Origin: Prorocentrum cordatum
Lineage: Eukaryota > Sar > Dinophyceae > Prorocentrales > Prorocentraceae
Reading direction: 5' to 3'
Assembly: GCA_963575745.1 (NCBI GenBank)
Contig: CAUYUJ010016138.1
Span: forward strand, 930,436-985,587
Length of the DNA: 55,152 bases
The notes beneath the pieces are model-generated. The model made no database searches, had not been told where the DNA came from, and was given only the letters and a program-made list of their open reading frames with translations. This document shows positions 29,561 to 37,904 of this stretch, one piece after another. The first letter of the stretch is position 1. Every line of letters begins with the position of its first letter. The translations under genes were made by a program, and so were the position numbers.

Positions 29561-29744
29561 CGTCACGAGGCTTCAGAGTCAGGCATACCCGAACCATTTA
29601 CATTTACTTACATTTACATATACATATAACGGCGCACCGGGTCCGGGGGCCCGGGGCCGGGACCTCGACCACAAATGTGGGCTCCGGGGGGCCCGGAGGC
29701 TCGTCGGGGCTTGCCGGAGGCCTCCCCGGTCAGACAAGACGGCC

Positions 29745-31388
29745 CCAGGAGCGCCCAAGACGGCCCAAGAAACTTCCAAGAGGCCTCCAAGAGGGCTCCG
29801 AGATGCTGAAGATGGCCTCCAGACGTCCAAGGACGCCCCCAAGAGGCCCCAAGAAGCCTCCAACATGCGTCCCAAGAGGGCCCCTAGACGCAAAAATTGG
29901 CCCATTCCCTTCGTAAAACGTACATTTTCAACAAAGTTGTCTTTTGGGCTTTCCGACGTTACAGGACGGCCCAAGAGGCGCCCAAGACCGCCCCAAGACG
30001 GCCCAAGAAGCTTCCAAGAGGGCCCCAGGACAGCCCAAGAGGGCCCCAAGACGGCCCAAGAGGCGCCCAAGATGGCCCAAGAGGGCCCCAAGACGGGCCC
30101 AAGAGGGGGCCCAGAGGGGGACCACGAACCGCAAGCTCGAGCCTTCCGCCCCAAGAGGCCGCCAGGAGGCCCCCAGGAGGCCCCTCAAGAGGCCCCAGGA
30201 GACCCCAGACGTCCAAGGACGCCCCCAAGACGCCCCAAGAAGCCTCCAACATGCGTCCCAAGAGGGCCCCTAGACGCAAAAATTGACCCATTCCCTTCGT
30301 AAAACGTACATTTTCAACAAAGTCGCCTTTTGGGCTTTCCGACGTTACAGGACGGCCCAAGAGGCGCCCAAGACCGCCCCAAGACGGCCCAAGAAGCTTC
30401 CAAGAGGGCCCCAGGACAGCCCAAGAGGGCCCCAAGACGGCCCAAGAGGCGCCCAAGATGGCCCAAGAGGGCCCCAAGACGGGCCCAAGAGGGGGCCCAG
30501 AGGGGGACCACGAACCGCAAGCTCGAGCCTTCCGCCCCAAGAGGCCGCCAGGAGGCCCCCAGGAGGCCCCTCAAGAGGCCCCAGGAGACCCCAGACGTCC
30601 AAGGACGCCCCCAAGAGGCCCCAAGAAGCCTCCAACATGCGTCCCAAGAGGGCCACTAGACGCAAAAATTGGCCCATTCCCTTCGTAAAACGTACATTTT
30701 CAACAAAGTTGTCTTTTGGGCTTTCCGACGTTACAGGACGGCCCAAGAGGCGCCCAAGACCGCCCCAAGACGGCCCAAGAAGCTTCCAAGAGGGCCCCAG
30801 GACAGCCCAAGAGGGCCCCAAGACGGCCCAAGAGGCGCCCAAGATGGCCCAAGAGGGCCCCAAGACGGGCCCAAGAGGGGGCCCAGAGGGGGACCACGAA
30901 CCGCAAGCTCGAGCCTTCCGCCCCAAGAGGCCGCCAGGAGGCCCCCAGGAGGCCCCTCAAGAGGCCCCAGGAGACCCCAGACGTCCAAGGACGCCCCCAA
31001 GAGGCCCCAAGAAGCCTCCAACATGCGTCCCAAGAGGGCCCCTAGACGCAAACATTGGCCCATTCCCTTCGTAAAACGTACATTTTCAACAAAGTTGTCT
31101 TTTGGGCTTTCCGACGTTACAGGACGGCCCAAGAGGCGCCCAAGACCGCCCCAAGACGGCCCAAGAAGCTTCCCAGAGGGCCCCAGGACAGCCCAAGAGG
31201 GCCCCAAGACGGCCCAAGAGGCGCCCAAGATGGCCCAAGAGGGCCCCAAGACGGGCCCAAGAGGGGGCCCAGAGGGGGACCACGAACCGCAAGCTCGAGC
31301 CTTCCGCCCCAAGAGGCCGCCAGGAGGCCCCCAGGAGGCCCCTCAAGAGGCCCCAGGAGACCCCAGACGTCCAAGGACGCCCCCACGA
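29745..31388 (-). repeat. 386-bp tandem array with GGCCCAAGA subrepeats
   Basis: Four near-identical 386-bp units with a diverged leading part. The marker TTGGCCCATTCCCTTCGTAA recurs at 29897, 30283, 30669 and 31055. Each unit has a short A+T-rich module (CGTACATTTTCAACAAAG, CTTTTGGGCTTTCCGACGTT, ACAG) followed by about 25 imperfect GGCCCAAGA/GGCCCCAAGA units. This is the inverted version of the GGCCTCTTGGG blocks elsewhere. Repeated 193- and 109-codon frames at 386-bp steps are artefacts. Confidence 0.93.
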
Positions 31389-31439
31389 CGCTTCGCGTCA
31401 CCAATTTCTTCTCACAACGATTCCTGGGTCTGTGACTCG

Positions 31440-31480
31440 ACAGAACCTAAGCGCGCGCGAAGCGCGCGCGTGGTTCTAGT
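31440..31480. repeat. Inverted repeat with alternating CG arms
   Basis: AGAACCTAAGCGCGCGCGA facing AGCGCGCGCGTGGTTCT; arms of about 15 bp with few mismatches. The alternating CG could adopt Z-form. 31481-31600 has degenerate CGCACTCATACTCACTCGC decamer-like repeats. Confidence 0.65.
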
Positions 31481-31621
31481 TAGGTGTAGCCATGATCGCA
31501 CTCATGCAAATATACTCATTCGCACGCAGACTTAGTCGCACTCATACTCACTCGCGCTCAGACTTACCCGCGCTCCGTTTCTCGTAATTCAACCTATAGT
31601 CTCCCTTCGTGTTGTGAATCC

Positions 31622-31692
31622 CGCCACGCCTTTCGGCACACCTCTGATACGGTTCGGGGATTCGTGGCCCCATAGGGAGCGCCACCGAAGAA
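31622..31692 (-). repeat. Satellite I, isolated inverted monomer
   Basis: TTCGGCACACCTCTGATACG, TTCGTGGCCCCATAGGGAGC and GCCACCGAAGA: one unit in the orientation of the 26-kb array. Confidence 0.75.
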
Positions 31693-31734
31693 GATATTCA
31701 CACTAGCGGTATTCACAACTGCATATGGTTGGGC

Positions 31735-31800
31735 CCTTCGCCAGGATCGTATTATATGTTTTGGCAATGTTTCATTTTTCGTCGAAGTCCCGCCTGTAGT
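31735..31800 (+). mobile_element. MITE-like element F, right-end fragment
   Basis: TTTTGGCAATGTTTCATTTT, TTCGTCGAAGTCCCGCCTGT and TAG match the inside-right part of F copies 1 and 3. The terminal CATGCCCGAC is missing. Confidence 0.55.
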
Positions 31801-31934
31801 TCTCGATTCGCCTGGCCTGTACCGCCACATCCCGTGCAAGGCATCCCGGCCACCAGCCGCCGAAGCAATGCCAAGTCAAACACATTACGCCTCCACGCTC
31901 TTTTCGACCACATTTTGAACGTACATATTTGTTC

Positions 31935-32240
31935 CACATGTGATCGTTTTCTGATTCATTGTTTTGCCGATCGGCGCGGGCCCTCGCACCCCCCGTTCCC
32001 CCCTCCATGTGGTGGATCTTGGCTGTTTTGTTCGGCGCCTGCATTCAGGCAGGTGGAGCCTCCCCCATAATGGACGCACGGTTGCAAACAGTCGCACTAA
32101 GCAGAGGTCCGGAACCATGACCCCCCCCCCCTCCCCACCCTTCCGCCCAAAGTCGAAGCGCCGTGGACGAGGTGTGGGGACAGGGGTGCAGCGCCAATCT
32201 GAGAATTCCGCGCGGACCTCGGACAACGTCTGCTCATGCC
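31935..32240 (+). mobile_element. M interior with C-like right end, copy 2
   Basis: TTCATTGTTTTGCCGATCGG, GCAGGTGGAGCCTCCCCCAT, GGACGCACGGTTGC, AGCAGAGGTCCGG and TTCCGCCCAAAGTCGAAGCG parallel 24700-24905 in order; then GAGAATTCCGCGCGGACCTC is C-like. It ends about 65 bp before the spliced-leader relict. Confidence 0.65.
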
Positions 32241-32307
32241 GCTTCCTGCCCTTATATTCTAATTGCATGCGCAGTGGCTGCATTTTGAGAGGAGTCCTAA
32301 TCGGCAA

Positions 32308-32329
32308 TCCGTAGCCGTTGTGGTTCAAA
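32308..32329 (+). other. Relict dinoflagellate spliced leader
   Basis: Seen: tccgtagccgttgtggttca, followed by aa. Known: dinoflagellate nuclear mRNAs carry a trans-spliced 22-nt leader, D + CCGTAGCCATTTTGGCTCAA + G. Aligned without gaps, about 18 of 22 positions agree, with changes at positions 10, 13, 17 and 22. It precedes the ATG of the cytochrome c frame by 96 nt. In genomic DNA such a leader arises when a processed mRNA is reverse transcribed and reinserted. It is the strongest taxonomic marker in the window. Confidence 0.78.
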
Positions 32330-32425
32330 AGTTGCAGGTTCGACTTGCAACCCGCAGCCGCGCGCGCGCGCGGTCGCGTGCCACCTTGGCCACCGTCGCC
32401 GCTGACGCCCGCCGCCTTTGGAGCA

Positions 32426-33007
32426 ATGCCCCCGTGCGCCGGCCCCTCTGCAAGCGTCGGCCAGAACGTCGGCGGCGGCAAGGTGAGGAGCGACTTCAGC
32501 GACGTCGGGGACCCTGCCAGCTTCGTCCTCCCGGAGGGCAGTGCCACGCACGGCGAGAAGATGTTCAAGAAGCACTGCGCGCAGTGCCACTCGGTCTACG
32601 TGGACAACCGGATCACCAGGCAGGGCGCCACTCAGCTCGGGCCCACCTTGTTTGGTGTTTACGGCCGCGCCAGTGGGCAGATGGAGATCCAGCAGAAGGT
32701 GATGATGGGCGGGCGCGCCGAAGGCACGATCTGGACGGCGGGGGCGCTCATGAACTACATGAAAAACCCGCGGCAGGCGGTCGATGGCAACATCCAGATG
32801 AACTTCCGAGGCATCGACGACTTCCAGACGAGGGTCGACATCGTGCACTACCTCAAGACGCTCGACCACAGCAACAAGGCGGTTGCAGACCCCCCGCCCA
32901 GGCCCGCCTCTTGGCCCCCAATACGGCGGCGAGCTAGGAGGGAAATGAGAAGGACAAGGCCTTCTCAGGAGGCGGCGGGACTTCTCAGAAGCCCTCGCGC
33001 CTTCTGA
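32426..33007 (+). CDS. Cytochrome c, intronless retrogene
   Basis: A 193-residue frame from ATG 32426; an in-frame ATG at 32318 lies just inside the relict leader and gives 36 extra low-complexity residues, so I prefer 32426. Haem attachment CAQCH is at residues 51-55 after GEKMFKKH. LGPTLFGVYGR (71-81), IWTAGALMNYMKNP (102-115), the likely axial Met in GNIQMNFRGI (Met125) and the C-terminal helix DIVHYLKTL (138-146) follow in the order of mitochondrial cytochrome c, the soluble carrier between complexes III and IV. The N terminus is about 35 residues longer than usual, and nothing after about residue 150 belongs to the family. The stop lies in repeat A copy 4, which supplies roughly the last 23-28 residues. 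The frame is undamaged; expression is unknown. What drives transcription after retroposition is not visible. Confidence 0.8.
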   Translation: MPPCAGPSASVGQNVGGGKVRSDFSDVGDPASFVLPEGSATHGEKMFKKHCAQCHSVYVDNRITRQGATQLGPTLFGVYGRASGQMEIQQKVMMGGRAEGTIWTAGALMNYMKNPRQAVDGNIQMNFRGIDDFQTRVDIVHYLKTLDHSNKAVADPPPRPASWPPIRRRARREMRRTRPSQEAAGLLRSPRAF

Positions 33008-33246
33008 GAAGCCTTCTGTGTCTTCGGGGAGGGCTTAGAAGACTTCTCAGAAGGCTGGGGGACCTCCGAGCCTTCTGAGAAGGCCCGCCCCTTCTCACTG
33101 GGGGACACCAAAAGTTACCAATACCGCTACTCCCCAGACCTCTCCTGGGATGCGTTCTGAGCAGGATCTCGAGGCGAATCCGGCGGTGGCGACGAGGGCC
33201 TCCCAGGAGACCGCATGAAGAGGAGAACGAGGGAAGGGTAGCGGTG
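32935..33246 (-). repeat. Dispersed repeat A, copy 4 (inverted), joined to the retrogene
   Basis: Reverse complement of 24105-24440: GGCGGCGAGC at the left edge, AGAAGGCCTTCTC-type palindromes (AAGGCCTTCTCAGGAGGCGG), CTTTTGGTGTCCCC inverted, and GAGGGAAGGGTAGCGG at the right edge. Its left edge begins about 35 codons after the cytochrome c domain, in the same frame. Confidence 0.88.
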
Positions 33247-33416
33247 CATCATTTGCTACAGCGCGCGCGTGACACACTGGTGTCGCCGAGCCGTTGGCCA
33301 CGTTGACTTTACTGGGTCAGGTCAGTTTTGGCGCAGCGTCGACAGGGCCTGGGTCAAGTTGGGGCAGGGATTGGCTACGTTAAGGGGGGGGGGTGCATGG
33401 GTACCTTTTCACTTCT

Positions 33417-33584
33417 TCGGAGGGCACCAACTATACACCAACACCGATCCTGGCCCAGGATCACCCTGGGCCCAGGATCGGTGTATATGCCTTCTTGCGC
33501 AAGGCAGGAGGGCGTATACACCGATCCTGGGCCCAGGGTGATCCTGGCCAGGATCGGTGTTGGTGTATAGTTGGTGCCCTCCTA
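33417..33584. mobile_element. Foldback MITE H, copy 1, 168 bp, 5-bp target duplication
   Basis: Starts TCGGAGGGCACCAACTATAC and ends with the inverse GTATAGTTGGTGCCCTCCTA. The arms (ACCAACACCGATCCTGGCC, CACCCTGGGCCCAGGATCGG) pair almost completely around a short loop near CTTCTTGCGCAAGGCAGG. Flanked by CTTCT at 33412-33416 and 33585-33589. Copy 2 is at 51404-51571. Confidence 0.92.
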
Positions 33585-33586
33585 CT

Positions 33587-33664
33587 TCTCGCTTCCACCG
33601 CGCGCTCGCCGCCGGGCCAATCTTCCCCTTCAACGTGATCCAGCACTACTGGAACCAGAAGTGA
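33587..33664 (+). pseudogene. C-terminal coding remnant next to element H
   Basis: In one frame the sequence after H reads SRFHRALAAGPIFPFNVIQH then YWNQK and TGA at 33662-33664. The composition (aromatic and polar residues, no low complexity) looks like a real protein end. If H and one CTTCT duplicate are removed, the frame continues to the left (…GYLFTS), suggesting that H landed in the coding sequence. The product is not recognised. Confidence 0.35.
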
Positions 33665-33747
33665 GCCGCTGCCCGCCCCCCCTCGGAGAGGGCGCCGGCC
33701 CTCCACCTCGCGTACCTCCCCGCGCGGGGGCGCAGGGTCGGCGACGC

Positions 33748-33885
33748 TTCGGTCGGGCGTGTCCCTCCACAGGAGGACAGAGTATTTTTTCGACTAGTGT
33801 TTCGACTATTTGTTCGACTATTTTTCCTACTATTTTTTCAACTATTTTTCGACTATTTTTACCTAACAGCGAAGACTGATAGGTT
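33748..33885 (+). mobile_element. MITE-like element F left end, then TTTTTCGACTATT repeats
   Basis: GTCGGGCGTGTCCCTCCACA followed by GGAGGA, then five to six units of TATTTTTCGACTATTTGTTC type. A related TTTTTCGACTATTTTTTG is at 40380. No right end found. Confidence 0.65.
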
Positions 33886-33984
33886 TCTAGTGGGATCAAA
33901 AGAGAGCAGCAGATCACTCCACAGGGGGGTCCGGGCAGGTGTTGGGAGTTGCCGGGCGGCAGGTGCCGGGCTCGTTTTTCACCA

Positions 33985-34487
33985 ACAGTCACACACTTCG
34001 TGCTCTTCGCCTTCCCAGAACTCCATTCCCAGGCCACATTCTGAATACCCGGATGCAACAGTCACACACAAAGTGCTCTTCGAGATCCCAGAACGCCATT
34101 CCCGGGCCACATTCTGAATAACCGGATGCAACAGTCACACACTTCGTGCTCATCGACATCCCAGAACGCCATTCCCGGGCCACATTTAGAATAACCGGAT
34201 GCAACAGTCACACACTTCGTGCTCTTCGAGTTCCCAGAATTCCATTCCCGGGCCACATTTTGGATGCCCGGAGCCAACTGTAGGCCACTTCGTGCTCTTC
34301 GAGTTCCCAGAACTCCATTCCCGGGCCACATTTTGAATGCCCGGAGCCAACTGTAGGCCACTTCGTGCTCTTCGAGTTCCCAGAACTCCATTCCCGGGCC
34401 ACATTTTGAATGCCCGTAGCCAACTGTAGGCAACTTCGTGCTCTTCGACTTCCCAGAACTCCCATTCCTGGGCCACATTTTCAGCAG
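33985..34487 (+). repeat. 73-bp tandem repeat, seven copies
   Basis: Unit: CAACAGTCACACACTTCGTG, CTCTTCGAGTTCCCAGAACT, CCATTCCCGGGCCACATTTT, GAATGCCCGGAGC. The CCATTCCC element is at 34023, 34096, 34169, 34242, 34315 and 34388: exactly 73 bp apart; a seventh is at 34462. Two more units lie at 35437-35600 beyond the purine tract, so the tract interrupts the array. Confidence 0.93.
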
Positions 34488-34489
34488 GG

Positions 34490-35280
34490 GCAAGAGCACG
34501 ACGAGGAGGAGGACGAGCAAGACCAGGAGGACGAGGACGAGCAGGAGCAGGACGAGGAGCAGGAGGAGCAGGAGAAGAAGGACGAGCAGGAGGAGGAGGA
34601 GGACGAGCAGGAGGAGGAGGACGACCAGGAGGAGGAGGACGACCAGGAAGAGGAGGAGGAGGAGGAGGAGGAGGGGAGGGGGAGGAGTACCAGGAGGAGG
34701 AGGAGGAGGAGGAGGAGGAGGAGGAGGAGGAGGAGAGGAGGAGGAGGAGGAGGAGGACGAGGACGAGGAGGAGGAGGAGGAGGGGGGGGGGAGAGTACCA
34801 GGAGGAGGAGAACGAGGACCACCAGGAGGAGGAGGAGGAGGAGGAGGAGGAGGAGGAGGAGGAGGAGGAGGAGGAAGAACACCAGGAGGAGGAGGACGAG
34901 CAAGACGAGGAGGACGAGAACGAGGACGACCAGGAAGAGGAGGAGGAGGAGGAGGGGAGGAGGGGAGGACTACCAGGAGGAGGAGGAGGAGGAGGAGGAG
35001 GAGGAGGAGGAGGAAGAGGAGGAGGAGGACGAGGAGGAGGAGGAGGAGGACGAGGAGGAGGAGGGGGGGGGAGAGCACCAGGAGGAGGAGAACGAGGACC
35101 ACCAGGAGGAGGAGGAGGAGGAGGAGGAGGAGGAGGAGGAGGAGGAGGAGGAGAGCACCAGGAGGAGGAGGACGAGCAAGACGAGGAGGACGAGAACGAG
35201 GACGAGCAGGAGGAAGAGGAGGAGGAGGAGGAGGAGGAGGAGGAGGAGGAGGAGCAGGAGAAAGAGGAGGAGAGGAGGAG
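34490..35280. repeat. ~0.8-kb (GGA)n/GACGAG purine tract
   Basis: Pure-purine over long stretches with GACGAG and CAGGAG interruptions, containing an internal duplication (34800-34920 resembles 35090-35210). It splits the 73-bp array. Confidence 0.93.
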
Positions 35281-35432
35281 GCAGGCTGAGGCTGAGGCTG
35301 TGACTGCGACTGCCGTTGCCGCTGCGACTGTCATCGCGAATGCGACTACGACTGCGAGAACAGCAGAATTCGACAACTGGATTTTCATCTGAATCTTAAG
35401 GGGAATGCCTTTCAGATATGCTTCTACACATC
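35281..35432 (+). repeat. Direct repeat S, left copy
   Basis: GAGGCTGAGGCTGTGACTGC, CACTGTC-type sequence, CATCGCGAATGCGACTACGA, GAACAGCAGAATTCGACAAC, TGGATTTTCATCTGAATCTT and CAGATATGCTTCTACACA. The right copy at 40172-40322 differs at about ten positions. The two copies bracket 4.7 kb that holds the EEP gene. Confidence 0.88.
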
Positions 35433-35436
35433 GCGG

Positions 35437-35600
35437 AGGGCCGGATGCAACAGTCACACACTTCGTGCTCTTCGAGTTCCCAGAACTCCATTCCTGGGCC
35501 ACATTTTGGATGCCCGAGCCAACTCTAGTCCACTTCCTGGTCTTCGAGTTCCCAGAACTCCATTCCCGGGCCACATTTTGAATAGCCAGACGCTTCATAA
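35437..35600 (+). repeat. 73-bp tandem repeat, two further units
   Basis: GATGCAACAGTCACACACTT, CCATTCCTGGGCCACATTTT, then CCATTCCCGGGCCACATTTT. Same unit as at 33985. Confidence 0.88.
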
Positions 35601-35604
35601 TCCT

Positions 35605-35630
35605 TCCGCCACAGCCGTGTTTGGTTCAGG
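35605..35630 (+). other. Possible second, more decayed spliced-leader relict
   Basis: tccgccacagccgtgtttgg followed by ttcagg. With one or two small indels it resembles the leader and shares AGCCGT..TGGTTCA with the relict at 32308. It lies about 80 nt upstream of the EEP start codon, the expected place. The match is too weak to stand alone. Confidence 0.3.
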
Positions 35631-35711
35631 ACTTGCTAGTGACACTGCAGTCCACTGCATTCAATCGTGCCACTGCATTCATTCACTGCAGTCCACTGAG
35701 TTTCGATTGCA

Positions 35712-37904
35712 ATGGCGTTCCCCTGGCCGTACCCCCATGTCCAACGTTCATCCGCAGCCTCTGCTCCGCGAGGCTCGTCCGAAGTGTCGCCGCCTCGCGG
35801 TGCTTCTCAGCCTGCGCCGCCTCGCGGTGCTTCTCAGCCTGCGGAGGAAGGTGGACAGACGCCTGGTTCTGGCGCTGTGCAGCCTGCGTCTTTCACGGTC
35901 GCCTCGTTCAATTTCGGGTTCGAGCAGGGCATGATGACTGGTAAGCAGGCGGCCACTCACTGCGCTAACTTCGGAAGGTTGTGCGCCACGATAGTGGAGA
36001 CCGCTGATGCTGATATGGTCTGTGGCTGCGAGGTCGGCGCGTTCCGTGAAGGCTTTCGCCGAGCAGGGATCAACGTGACAGAGATCCTCAGTAAGCCTTT
36101 CGGTGATGGCATTCGCTTCTCGGAGGTCGACAACTACTTGACTCTCTGGGGGTTCCGCGGTGCTTCTCAGCCTGCGGAACTGACTCTGTGCGAAGACAGC
36201 AAAGTTTACAGGCCTCCTAGCGGCCGAGAGATTGATGCTGTTATTTCACATTTTGAGGTGAACAAACCAGGCCATGACAAGTTCCACGTGGTGATCGCCA
36301 ACATGCACATCGTGTGCGGCAAGAAACCGCCGACCATCCAGACTCGAAAGCGGACAGTTCGCCATCTCCGCTTGCACCTGGACTGCATGGGTCAGATTCT
36401 CAATGCTTCGGAGCCGCACGTGCCAGTCGTTCTGCTTGTAGTCGGCGACGACAACCTGACTTTCCAGGAGGCGCGGGAGGCTTACCAGCGCCAGCAGAAC
36501 GACGAGAAGCTCTGGGAGGTCCATGCCACTCCGGCCGACCTCAAAGGCGACCACGTCGCGGTCTGCGGAGCAGTCGCCCGTTTCTGCTCCATTGCCGTTG
36601 GCGCGTCTTTTACGGATCGTGGCATGCGCAACGACGCACACGATGCGGTGGCGGTTGTGCTCACTCCCCCTGGTGCTATTCAGCCTGGGGAGAGCAAGAG
36701 GCGGAAGATTGTCGTCGAAAACGTCTCCGACGCCGACGTCAGTGTACAGGCGGACGCCGAGTCTTCTGCGCATTGGGATCGGTCGCCGAGTTCTACTCCT
36801 CCGCTTTCACCGACTTCACCGGGTGATCCCGACTACGTCGAGGATGTCGTTCAGAATCGCGCGAACGACTTGCACAGGGAGCTGAGGCAGGTTTGGGGCG
36901 AAAGGTACGACGAGGAGTACGATCCGAAAGTCCTCCATCACCTCGGCCTCTTGCTTTTCAAAAAGAGGAAGTCCACGGAGCCAGCGGACACTGATCCAGC
37001 TGGCGCTCCTCAGCATGGCTCGGAATATGACGCGGCCTTTGCGTCTCAGGAGGAGACTGGCCGAGCCATTCTCTCTGTCCTTAAGCTTCGACATGACTTT
37101 CTGCGGAGCAAGAACATCGACGACATGCGCTGCGTTCTCACGGAGCCTGAGCGCCAGGAATTGGTCAGAGTAGCTCGCGACCAGTACGAGCAGCCGCGGC
37201 AGCAGCGTGCGCTTCAGGAACGGGATGTCGAAAAGGGAAAAGCGAGAGGCAAGTCTGCGCCACAAGGGGGCCATGCGGTTCCGCAGGGTCCTAACAAAGG
37301 GCCAGGCGGTAAGAAAGGTTCTCACGGTGCTTCTCAGCCTGCGGGAAAAGGTGGCCAGGCCAAGGGTGCAGGTCTGGGTAGCGTCGCCAAGTTTGTGAAA
37401 GACCAGAAGCGTAAGCGGTGGCATCGCCATTTGCAACGTGTGGCCGGTACCAAACAGATCTGGGAGGTGCTGGCCTTCTCAGGGCGCTTCGACGTTGATT
37501 GGCTAACGCAAGCGTTGCAAGCTGATCACAGTGAGGGCCGTGATGCAGCAGTTCCCGAGGAAGCTCTGCGGCAACAGCGGCGCCGGCTGCACCACCAGAA
37601 GGCCGAGGCCATCGCGCGCTACAACGAGGGGGAGCGGCTTTCCCGCCATCTGTCTGCCCAGGCTGGCCAGCCAAAGCCGAACTTCACGCGCAGGCAGCTG
37701 GACGTGTTGCAGATGTTTGAGAGCGGAGCGCTGCTTCAAATCCGCAACCAAGCGATTCTGGCGTTGGGGCACGGCCGTCTGTTCAGGGCCGATGGCGACT
37801 ACCTGGACATCGGCGGCAGCACGGGCGGTGGCTCCAGGCGCATCATCGATTCTTGGCAGCCGCCGGACTGGCGTGACTTCCTCCAAGACGATCAGGACAT
37901 CTGA
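35712..37904 (+). CDS. EEP-type (endonuclease/exonuclease/phosphatase) domain protein
   Basis: 730 codons without interruption, ATG 35712 to TGA 37902-37904. Motifs of the DNase I/exonuclease III-like fold occur in order: Asn67 in ASFNFG, Glu107 in MVCGCEVGAF, Asn197 in VIANMHI, GDDN at 245-248 (GDxN in the family), and His310-Asp311 in NDAHDAVAV. This fits a metal-dependent phosphodiesterase; the substrate is unknown. After about residue 330 come a Ser/Pro/Thr linker, a Glu/Lys/Arg-rich middle part, a Gly/Lys-rich stretch (~515-560) and a C-terminal part of about 170 residues (KRKRWHRHLQRVAG to DDQDI) with no recognised fold. The peptide GASQPA occurs at residues 30, 39 and 150 and near 538, with degenerate forms at about 54 (GAVQPA) and 321 (GAIQPG), each from the 21-bp repeat K. 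No intron is needed, so it may be a retrogene. Dinoflagellates have many EEP-like genes, and LINE elements also encode the fold, but no reverse transcriptase is present. Confidence 0.78.
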   Translation: MAFPWPYPHVQRSSAASAPRGSSEVSPPRGASQPAPPRGASQPAEEGGQTPGSGAVQPASFTVASFNFGFEQGMMTGKQAATHCANFGRLCATIVETADADMVCGCEVGAFREGFRRAGINVTEILSKPFGDGIRFSEVDNYLTLWGFRGASQPAELTLCEDSKVYRPPSGREIDAVISHFEVNKPGHDKFHVVIANMHIVCGKKPPTIQTRKRTVRHLRLHLDCMGQILNASEPHVPVVLLVVGDDNLTFQEAREAYQRQQNDEKLWEVHATPADLKGDHVAVCGAVARFCSIAVGASFTDRGMRNDAHDAVAVVLTPPGAIQPGESKRRKIVVENVSDADVSVQADAESSAHWDRSPSSTPPLSPTSPGDPDYVEDVVQNRANDLHRELRQVWGERYDEEYDPKVLHHLGLLLFKKRKSTEPADTDPAGAPQHGSEYDAAFASQEETGRAILSVLKLRHDFLRSKNIDDMRCVLTEPERQELVRVARDQYEQPRQQRALQERDVEKGKARGKSAPQGGHAVPQGPNKGPGGKKGSHGASQPAGKGGQAKGAGLGSVAKFVKDQKRKRWHRHLQRVAGTKQIWEVLAFSGRFDVDWLTQALQADHSEGRDAAVPEEALRQQRRRLHHQKAEAIARYNEGERLSRHLSAQAGQPKPNFTRRQLDVLQMFESGALLQIRNQAILALGHGRLFRADGDYLDIGGSTGGGSRRIIDSWQPPDWRDFLQDDQDI

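Noticed and set aside
29897-31535. Series of 193- to 288-codon frames repeating every 386 bp
   Set aside because: They follow the tandem unit and are Pro/Arg/Gln-rich on one strand and Leu/Gly/Trp-rich on the other; no sign of selection on protein.
33985-34487. CRISPR-like array (73-bp spacing)
   Set aside because: The whole unit is repeated; there are no variable spacers.
34062-35598. Leu/Ser/Pro-rich 346- and 470-codon minus-strand frames
   Set aside because: Translation of the polypurine tract and the 73-bp array.
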